Source of the DNA: UBA4655 sp964585575
GTDB lineage: Bacteria > Planctomycetota > Planctomycetia > Pirellulales > UBA1268
Assembly (NCBI GenBank): GCA_964585575.1
Contig: CAZPEM010000018.1
Span: 1 to 31,482 of the forward strand
Length of the DNA: 31,482 nucleotides
Direction: 5' to 3'
The position numbers and the translations under genes were made by a program. This document shows, piece after piece, positions 22,992-29,525 of this stretch (the stretch's first letter is position 1; each line of letters starts with the position of its first letter). The notes beneath the pieces are model-generated. The model was not told the origin of the DNA. It did not search any database and was given only the letters and a program-made list of their open reading frames with translations.

Positions 22992-24317
22992 TCAGCGAAG
23001 CCCGTAGAGCGTCTCCTCCGCCGCGGCGATCGTGCGATCGATGTCGGCGTCGGTGTGGGCCGACGAGAAGAAGAGCGCCTCGTACTGGCTGCAGGGCAGA
23101 TAGACGCCGCGGTCGACCATTCCCCAGAAGAATCGGCCGTAGAGGGCCGTGTCGCTCTGCGAGGCCGTCTTCCAGCCGGTCACGGGCACGGAACCGGAAT
23201 CCCGCCGGAAGAACATCGTCATCATGCTCCCCTGCCGGGCGATCCAGACGGGAACGCCTGCCCGTGCGGCGGCTTCGCGAAAGCCCAGTTCGAGCCTCGC
23301 GCCGTGCCGTTCGAGCTGATCGTAGGGCGGGTGCTCACGCAGCTCGTCGAGCGTGGCGGTTCCGGCGGCGACGGCAAGCGGGTTGCCCGAGAGCGTGCCC
23401 GCTTGGAACACCTTCCCCGCCGGCAGAACATGGTCCATGACATCCCGCCGCCCGCCGTAGGCGCCGAGCGGCAGGCCGCCGCCGACGATCTTTCCGAGCG
23501 TCGTCAGATCGGGCGTCACACCCAGGATCTCCTGCGCGCCGCCGTACGCGAGCCGGAAGCCGGTCATCACCTCGTCGAAGACGAGCAGCGAGCCATGACG
23601 CTCGGTGAGCCTCCGGGCCGCCTCGAGGAACTCCCGCGACGGCTTCACGAGGCCCATGTTGCCGACGACCGGCTCGAGCAGCACGGCCGCGATCGTGTCT
23701 CCTCCCTCGCGAAAGCACTCCTCGAGTGCTTCCGGATCGTTGTATTCGAGCACGATGGTGTCCTTCGCCGTGCCCGACGTGATGCCGGGCGAGTCGGGCA
23801 CGCCGAGCGTGGCCGCCGAGGAGCCCGCGGCGACGAGCAGCGAGTCGACATGGCCGTGGTAGTTGCCGGCGAACTTCACGATTCGCTCGCGGCCCGTGAA
23901 GCCCCGCGCGAGCCGGACGGCGCTCATGGCCGCCTCCGTGCCGCTCGACACCATCCGCACCTTCTCGATCGACGGCACGGCTTCGATGATCCGCTCGGCG
24001 AGGCCGCTCTCCGCCTCCGTGGGCGCTCCGTAGCTCGTGCCGCGTTCGAGCGTCGCCTGGATCGCGGCGACGACCCGCGGATGACGGTGGCCCAGGATCA
24101 TCGGCCCCCACGAGCCGATGTAGTCGAGGTAGCAGTTGCCGTCGATGTCGGTGAGCCACTGGCCGCTCGCCGACGCGAAGAAGATCGGCTCGCCGCCGAC
24201 CGCCCCGAAGGCGCGGGCCGGGGAGTTCACGCCCCCGGGAATGAGGCTTTTCGCTCGGGCGAAGGCGGCGTGGCTGCGTCGGCGGTCGCCGGCGCGGGTC
24301 GGAGTCGGATTGTTCAT
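22992..24317 (-). CDS. hemL: glutamate-1-semialdehyde 2,1-aminomutase
   Basis: This is a 441-aa PLP enzyme of the C5 haem pathway that isomerises glutamate-1-semialdehyde to 5-aminolevulinate. The family signature is strong: SLIPGGVNSPARAFGAVGG (24-42), SSGTEAAMSA phosphate-binding loop (124-133), FDEVMTGFR with Asp248, and the PLP lysine Lys276 in TLGKIVGGGLPLGAYGG. The C-terminus has LPCSQYEALFFSSAH, also typical. The start at 24317 overlaps the Ser/Thr kinase stop as ATGA. Length is normal. Confidence 0.96.
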   Translation of the reverse strand: MNNPTPTRAGDRRRSHAAFARAKSLIPGGVNSPARAFGAVGGEPIFFASASGQWLTDIDGNCYLDYIGSWGPMILGHRHPRVVAAIQATLERGTSYGAPTEAESGLAERIIEAVPSIEKVRMVSSGTEAAMSAVRLARGFTGRERIVKFAGNYHGHVDSLLVAAGSSAATLGVPDSPGITSGTAKDTIVLEYNDPEALEECFREGGDTIAAVLLEPVVGNMGLVKPSREFLEAARRLTERHGSLLVFDEVMTGFRLAYGGAQEILGVTPDLTTLGKIVGGGLPLGAYGGRRDVMDHVLPAGKVFQAGTLSGNPLAVAAGTATLDELREHPPYDQLERHGARLELGFREAAARAGVPVWIARQGSMMTMFFRRDSGSVPVTGWKTASQSDTALYGRFFWGMVDRGVYLPCSQYEALFFSSAHTDADIDRTIAAAEETLYGLR

Positions 24318-26176
24318 GGAGTCCCTCGTGGCGGGGTGTCGGGCGGATCGTCCTGTTCGAGCAGCCGGGCGGCCTCCCGCACCGCGTCGCGGGCATGGGG
24401 ACGGCCGGCGAAAAGCTGGACCACCGCCTCGAGGATCGCCCTGCGGCGGGAAGCGAGGTCGGCCGCGCGGTTCGAATCGGCCTCCGCGGCGGCCTCGTCC
24501 GCGAGCAAGCGGGCCTCGTCGAGCGCGGCCGCCAGCCGCTTCGAGTCGTCCGTTCTTTCCGCCTCGGCCGCGTCGGAAAGTCGCTCGATCTGTCGTTCGA
24601 CGACCGCCCGCCAAACGCCGCCGTCGGTCCCGCGCAGGGCATGCCCCGCTGCATGGAGCACGAGCCACGCCCGGAGCGCGGCGATCCCCGCCGACGGACT
24701 TTGCTCGGCTCGCTCCATCGCGGCGAGGTAATCCCTCTGCAACGAGTCGAGCTTCCCGCCGGAACGGCGTTGGGGCCTGCGCAACTCGCGTTCCAGTTCG
24801 TCGATCTCGAGCCTCTCGGCGAGGCCGCCGACCCGCTCGGCCCTCGGGTCGTCGCCGTGCTGCGCGAGAAACCTCCTGATCGCCGGCTCGGCGTCGCGAA
24901 GATCCTCGCCACGGTCGACGACCCCCATGATCTGCGCGTACGACTCGTCGGCGGTCGGCGGCCGCAAAACCGCGTAGGCGGCCACGGCGGCCGCGGCGAC
25001 CATGCCGAGCGTCGTGAGCGACCTCAGGATCGCCTGCATTCGCGCCATCCGCAGGCGACCTTTCTCCTCGATGCGGGCCAGATTCTCGACCGTCGTGAAC
25101 CGGGTCTGCCGCGCGGGCTCCACCCGCGTCGTCGCCGACTGCGTGGGGCCGGGCACGCTCGTCGCCGCGCCGCCGACGGCCGCGCTCGTGGCCGCGGCGA
25201 TCGTGGCGGCGAGCAGATCGACGTCTCGCACTGCCTGATCAGGCAGGGGGTGAGTCGTGTGGCTCACCGAGGCACCACCGGAATCGGCCCTGACCGTGCC
25301 GATTTCCACGAAGCCGCTGTCTTTGACCGCGTCGCCGACCGCATCGCTCGCCTCCGCTTCGACCCCGACTGTGTCAATCGCCTCGAGCAGTCGCGTGAGG
25401 ACCAACGCCGTCGCCGGACGGTCTGCAGGGTCCTTGGCGAGCAGCCGGTCGATCAGTTCATCGAGCGCGGGCGGAACGTCCGCCGCCGCTGCGACCCGCG
25501 GCGCCGGCGCACGCTGGTGCTGCTCGAGCACGTCCATCATGGAAGTGCCGCGAAACGGCGGATGACCTGCGAGCATGGCAAACATCGACGCCCCGAGCGA
25601 GTAGAAGTCCACACGATGGTCCGTGGGACGGCCGGCCGCCTGCTCCGGAGCCATGTATTCCGCCGTGCCGACGATGCTGCCGTGCGCGGTCAGAGAGGCG
25701 TTGCCGAAGAGCTTCGCGATGCCGAAGTCGGCGAGCTTCGTCGAGCCGTCGTCACCCAGAAGGACGTTGGCCGGCTTGAGATCGCGGTGCACGACACCGT
25801 GGGCATGGGCGACCTTGAGCGAGCGGCTGATCGAGGTCGCGATCGAGAGCGTCCGCTTCCAGTCGAGCGGCCCGACGCGCCGAAGAACGTCCTCGACGCT
25901 CCGTCCCCGCACGAGTTCCATCGCGAAGTAAGGCATTCCCTCCTGCTCGCCGAACGCGAGCAACCGGACGATGCCCGGGTGCACGAGCTCCTTGAGGGTC
26001 TCGATCTCGGCGAAGAACCGTCGCCGGAGACCCGCGTCGTCGGCAAGGTGGGAGGCGAGCGTCTTGAGGGCGACCGACTGGCCGCTGTCGGGATCGACCG
26101 CCTCGTACACCGACCCCATGCCGCCGCGACCGATGAGCCTTACAACGCGGTAGGGGCCGAACTGCTCCTGTCTCAT
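24314..26176 (-). CDS. membrane-anchored Ser/Thr protein kinase (PknB-like)
   Basis: This is a 620-aa protein. The kinase domain spans about 8-265: glycine loop GRGGMG (16-21), VALK Lys38, HRDLKPAN with Asp132, DFG (150-152) and APE (176-178). An Ala/Thr-rich juxtamembrane linker (about 270-380) leads to one membrane segment (about 386-404). The remaining 215 residues, presumably extracytoplasmic, are Arg/Glu/Ala-rich helices with no PASTA or other known sensor domain visible. The ATG at 26176 is chosen because the kinase begins at once; upstream sequence in frame has no Shine-Dalgarno. It is coupled to hemL by ATGA and is divergent from the PrpD gene (104 bp). Confidence 0.92.
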   Translation of the reverse strand: MRQEQFGPYRVVRLIGRGGMGSVYEAVDPDSGQSVALKTLASHLADDAGLRRRFFAEIETLKELVHPGIVRLLAFGEQEGMPYFAMELVRGRSVEDVLRRVGPLDWKRTLSIATSISRSLKVAHAHGVVHRDLKPANVLLGDDGSTKLADFGIAKLFGNASLTAHGSIVGTAEYMAPEQAAGRPTDHRVDFYSLGASMFAMLAGHPPFRGTSMMDVLEQHQRAPAPRVAAAADVPPALDELIDRLLAKDPADRPATALVLTRLLEAIDTVGVEAEASDAVGDAVKDSGFVEIGTVRADSGGASVSHTTHPLPDQAVRDVDLLAATIAAATSAAVGGAATSVPGPTQSATTRVEPARQTRFTTVENLARIEEKGRLRMARMQAILRSLTTLGMVAAAAVAAYAVLRPPTADESYAQIMGVVDRGEDLRDAEPAIRRFLAQHGDDPRAERVGGLAERLEIDELERELRRPQRRSGGKLDSLQRDYLAAMERAEQSPSAGIAALRAWLVLHAAGHALRGTDGGVWRAVVERQIERLSDAAEAERTDDSKRLAAALDEARLLADEAAAEADSNRAADLASRRRAILEAVVQLFAGRPHARDAVREAARLLEQDDPPDTPPRGTP

Positions 26177-26280
26177 GCCGTTCGAGTGTAGTCGAGCCCG
26201 GGCTGCCGGCGCACCTCTCGCCCTGCGGGGCGGAAGCGGGCAGAATCGGTTCGTTCGCAACCGCCCCAGAGACTTCGCCG

Positions 26281-27804
26281 ATGCCACCCGGACGGACCAT
26301 TCTCCTCCCGCGATCGACGAACCAGGCCCGCGGCCTGGCGGAATACGCTATCGATTTCCTCGCCGGGCGTGTCGGGGCCCCCTCGGCCGCGACGCTCGAA
26401 CTGCTCGAACGATTCCACCTCGACAGCGTCGGCTGCGGCGTGTCGGCGATCGCGGCGGCCGCGAGGGCGCCGACCGTGCTGCGGCGGCTCGCGCTCCGGC
26501 AGCCGCCCGCGGCGGGCTCGGCCGGCGGCATCTGCTTCGGGTCGCGGCGGCCCGTGGCCGTGGCCGGGGCGGTCGCGGCGAACGCCTCGGCCGTGCGGGA
26601 ATGGGATGCCAACGGCACGAACTTCGGCTACGACCCGGCGAAAGGCAGGACGGCCGGCGAGTTCGGCCACAACGACTACTATCCCGCCGCGGTCGCCGCG
26701 GCCCGCCTGGCCGGGCTCGACGGCGATCGCACGCTGCGGCTGATGCTGCTCGTGGACGAGATCCGTGGACGGCTGGCGGAGGTGTTCGCGCTGCGGCGGT
26801 ACTCGATCGACCACGTCCACCACGGCGCGGTTGCGACCGCCGCGGCGTTCACGGCCGCTCTCGGCGGCACGGTCGACCAGATCGAGTCGGCGATCGGGCT
26901 CGTCGCGGCGCACTACGTCCCCTTCCGCGCGATCCGCGCCGGCGAGCAGCTCTCCGACTCGAAGGGGGCGTCGGCCGCACTTGCCGCAGAGGCGGCCGTC
27001 GCAAGCGGCCTGCGGGCCCTCGATGGCTTCGTCGGCCCGGCCGACATCTTCCGCAACCCGCAGGCGATCTACCGGCTGAACGAGCCCTGCCGCGACGGCG
27101 AAAGCCCGTTCGATCTCGAGCTCGGCTGCGACGGCGACGCCTTCGCGATCCACGGCATGCACTTCAAGCTCGGCCTTTACGAGCATCAGTCGGCGGGGGC
27201 GATCCAGTCGCTCGTGGATCTCTTTGCCGCAACGCCGGCGGCCGCCCGTGACACGGCCGGCATCCGCGCGATCCGCGTCACGATCTACGAGCCGGCCTAC
27301 CGCATCATCGCCGACCCGGCGAAGCGCCGGCCCACGACGCGGCAGTCGGCCGACCACTCGCTCCCCTACATCCTCGCCCGCACGATCCTCAAGGCGGCGA
27401 CCGCCGCGCGTCCCGACTGGGAGGGGCTCATGCTGCTCCCCGACGACTACGACGACGCGGCGATCGCCGATCCGCGAATCCGCCCCCTCATCGACTCGAT
27501 CGCCATCGAGCACGGCGGACCGGAGTACGACGCCCTCTACCCCGACGGCATCCCGACCTCCGTCACGATCGAGCACGCCTCGCTCGGCACGCTCTCCCGG
27601 GGCCTCGTGCGGTATCCGCTCGGACACGCCCGTTCGTCGGCCGACGAGACGGCCCGCCTCGTGGGCCTGAAGTTTCGTCGGCTCGTCACCCCAGCCGTGG
27701 ACGATCCCGACGCGCTCGCCGCGCGGGTGCGGGTCGGCGGCAAGTCGGCGGAAGAGATCGCGGAGCTCTATGCGTTTCCCATTCACGGGTGTGATCCCGG
27801 TTGA
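26281..27804 (+). CDS. MmgE/PrpD family protein
   Basis: This is a 507-aa protein of the family that includes 2-methylcitrate dehydratase and cis-aconitate decarboxylase. Recognisable family blocks are LAEYAIDFLAGR, the ANASAVREWDANGTNFGYDP segment (about 99-118), GHNDYYPAAVAAA, YSIDHVHHGAVATAAAF and the FKLGLYEHQSAGAIQSLVDL block (about 298-317). No prpB, prpC or acn gene is adjacent, so the exact reaction cannot be named. The ATG at 26281 has no obvious SD. The last 35 bp overlap truB, so the two are probably cotranscribed. Confidence 0.87.
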   Translation: MPPGRTILLPRSTNQARGLAEYAIDFLAGRVGAPSAATLELLERFHLDSVGCGVSAIAAAARAPTVLRRLALRQPPAAGSAGGICFGSRRPVAVAGAVAANASAVREWDANGTNFGYDPAKGRTAGEFGHNDYYPAAVAAARLAGLDGDRTLRLMLLVDEIRGRLAEVFALRRYSIDHVHHGAVATAAAFTAALGGTVDQIESAIGLVAAHYVPFRAIRAGEQLSDSKGASAALAAEAAVASGLRALDGFVGPADIFRNPQAIYRLNEPCRDGESPFDLELGCDGDAFAIHGMHFKLGLYEHQSAGAIQSLVDLFAATPAAARDTAGIRAIRVTIYEPAYRIIADPAKRRPTTRQSADHSLPYILARTILKAATAARPDWEGLMLLPDDYDDAAIADPRIRPLIDSIAIEHGGPEYDALYPDGIPTSVTIEHASLGTLSRGLVRYPLGHARSSADETARLVGLKFRRLVTPAVDDPDALAARVRVGGKSAEEIAELYAFPIHGCDPG

Positions 27805-28645
27805 CAAGCCGAAAGGCGTCTCGTCGCGCCGCGTCGTGGATGCCGTCGCGAAGGCGCTTGGCACGAAGGCGGTCGGCCACGCGGGCACGCTCGACCCGCT
27901 CGCCGAGGGCGTCGTCGTCGTGCTCGTGGGGCATGCCACCCGGCTCGTCGAGTTCGTGCAGGAGCTGCCGAAGCGGTACGTCGGCGGCTTCCTCCTGGGC
28001 CGCTCGAGCCCCTCGGACGACGTCGAGACCCCGATCGAGATGGAGATCGATCCGATCGTGCCGACCGCCGCCGAACTCGCGCGGGCGGTGGAAGCGTTCA
28101 CGGGCGACCTGCTCCAGCGGCCGTGCGACTACTCCGCCGTGCACGTCGGCGGAAAGCGGGCCTACGAGCTTGCCCGCAAGGGGCGAGCGGTCGAGATCCC
28201 GCCGAAGCCGATCCGGATCGATCGGCTCACCGTGGTGGAATACGCCTGGCCGCGGCTCGTTCTCGACGTCACCTGCTCGTCCGGCACGTTCATCCGCGGC
28301 CTCGGCCGGGATATCGCGATCCACCTTGGCAGCCGAGGCCTGATGGAGTCGCTCTCGCGGGAATCGGTCGGACCTTTCTGCCGCGATTCGTCATTGCCGC
28401 TCGACCGGGCGGTCGACGCGGAGCGGGCCCTGCTCCCCGCCGCCGAAGCCATCCCCCACCTGCCGCGTGTCATGCTCGACGAAGGCCGTCTGGGCCGGCT
28501 CGCGCGGGGCATGCTCGAGCAGGTCGCCGAAGCCGAAGGTCGCACGGCCGTTGCCGCGATCGCCCCGGACGGGTCCCTCGTCGGCATCCTCCGGCCGCAC
28601 GAATCGGGCGGCCACCGACTCCGTCCCAACTTCCTCGGCGGTTGA
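27770..28645 (+). CDS. truB: tRNA pseudouridine(55) synthase
   Basis: This is a 291-aa enzyme that makes pseudouridine 55 in the T-loop of tRNAs. The N-terminal GVIPVDKPKGVSS (7-19) and the catalytic block VGHAGTLDPLAEGV (35-48, with Asp42) are diagnostic. Later motifs are KRYVGGFLLG, RPCDYSAVHVGGKRAYELAR and CSSGTFIRGLGRDI. A short C-terminal extension ends near the usual length. GGAG lies 6 nt before the ATG, inside the PrpD reading frame. It is not next to rbfA/infB/rpsO as it often is. Confidence 0.95.
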   Translation: MRFPFTGVIPVDKPKGVSSRRVVDAVAKALGTKAVGHAGTLDPLAEGVVVVLVGHATRLVEFVQELPKRYVGGFLLGRSSPSDDVETPIEMEIDPIVPTAAELARAVEAFTGDLLQRPCDYSAVHVGGKRAYELARKGRAVEIPPKPIRIDRLTVVEYAWPRLVLDVTCSSGTFIRGLGRDIAIHLGSRGLMESLSRESVGPFCRDSSLPLDRAVDAERALLPAAEAIPHLPRVMLDEGRLGRLARGMLEQVAEAEGRTAVAAIAPDGSLVGILRPHESGGHRLRPNFLGG

Positions 28646-28678
28646 GCCCTGACTTCTCGAGACCAGTATCGGCTCACC
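28640..28678. terminator. possible bidirectional terminator between truB and msrA
   Basis: GGT(T)GAGCC (28640-28648, one bulged T) can pair with GGCTCACC (28671-28678), and TCTCGAGA (28655-28662) is a palindrome inside the loop. The element covers both stop codons of the convergent genes. T-runs are absent, so the call is tentative. Confidence 0.3.
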
Positions 28679-29294
28679 AGTTGCGGAGCACGTGACAGTT
28701 GTAGCCGCCGGGATTCTTCACGAGATAGTCCTGGTGATACCCCTCGGCCGCATAGAACGGCGAGGCTTTCGTGACCTGCGTCACGATCGGTCGCTTGAAT
28801 CTGCGGGCTGCCATCAGCTCCTTGATCACCCTCTCGGCCGTCTCCTTCTGCTCGTCATTCGTGTAGAAGATCGCCGACCGGTACTGGGTGCCGATGTCGT
28901 TGTGCTGGCGGTTCGGCGTCGTCGGGTCGTGCATGCGGAAGAAGAAGTCGAGCAGCTTGTCGTACGGCAGCACCGTCGGATCGAACACGATCTCGACCGC
29001 CTCGGCGTGCCCCGTCAGGCCGGTGCAGACCTGCTCGTAGGTTGGATTCGGGTTTTTTCCTCCGGTGTAGCCGACCTCGGTCGAGATCACGCCCGGAATC
29101 TTCCGCAGGATCTCCTCCATGCCCCAGAAGCAGCCTCCGGCCAGGATCGCGGTTTGCCGGCCCGCGACGGCAGCACCGTCACCCTGCGGCTCGGCGGCCC
29201 CGACGACCGCCGCCAGTCCCGTCGTCAGGCCGAGGGTCGCGATCAAGAGCAGGTGCACGACCGCGGCATTCGAATCCCAATGGAATACAGACAT
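28674..29294 (-). CDS. msrA: exported peptide-methionine (S)-S-oxide reductase
   Basis: This is a 206-aa protein that reduces methionine-S-sulfoxide in proteins. GGCFWGMEE carries the catalytic Cys55. EVGYTGG, TGHAEAVEI, FFRMHDPTTPNRQHNDIGTQYRS and EGYHQDYL are all conserved. A hydrophobic N-terminal signal (about 10-33, cut near VGAA-EP) indicates export. The ATG at 29294 is chosen because GGGAG lies 8 nt upstream. A conserved Cys in NPGGYNCHVLRNW at the C-terminus may resolve the disulfide. No msrB domain or gene is adjacent. Confidence 0.94.
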   Translation of the reverse strand: MSVFHWDSNAAVVHLLLIATLGLTTGLAAVVGAAEPQGDGAAVAGRQTAILAGGCFWGMEEILRKIPGVISTEVGYTGGKNPNPTYEQVCTGLTGHAEAVEIVFDPTVLPYDKLLDFFFRMHDPTTPNRQHNDIGTQYRSAIFYTNDEQKETAERVIKELMAARRFKRPIVTQVTKASPFYAAEGYHQDYLVKNPGGYNCHVLRNW

Positions 29295-29525
29295 CGCTTC
29301 GTCTCCCGAGACTCGTGTGACCGATCCCACTGACTCCATGGTAGCACGCTGCAGCCGCCCGGCCGGCCGCACGACCGCCACGACCGTCGCGACCCGCACG
29401 CTCGTGGCCCAGGGACCCCCGGAAGTCGGAATCCACCGGGCGTCCGGCCCGCCGGACGGCTTGTAGAGTTTCCCAGGGAAGCCCCTTCAAAGCCCGCGAC
29501 CCAGAGCCCAAGGAGTGTCTCTGCC
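29295..29525. other. divergent intergenic region between msrA and ftsK
   Basis: This 231-bp region must hold promoters for both genes. Apart from the inverted repeat at 29441-29458 I see no clear -35/-10 pair, no riboswitch-like fold and no coding frame. AGGAG at 29511-29515 is the ftsK ribosome binding site. Confidence 0.35.
29441..29458. promoter_or_regulatory. perfect 8-bp inverted repeat upstream of ftsK
   Basis: CGTCCGGC (29441-29448) and GCCGGACG (29451-29458) are exact inverted copies around CC. It lies about 67 nt before the ftsK start. It could be an operator for a dimeric repressor or a leader hairpin; the following GCTTGTAGAGTTT is too mixed for a standard terminator. Confidence 0.5.

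Noticed and set aside
24395..28101. Long frames antisense to the kinase (24395-26191, plus) and to PrpD/truB (26173-28101, minus).
   Set aside because: Both are shadows of genes with clear family motifs on the other strand.
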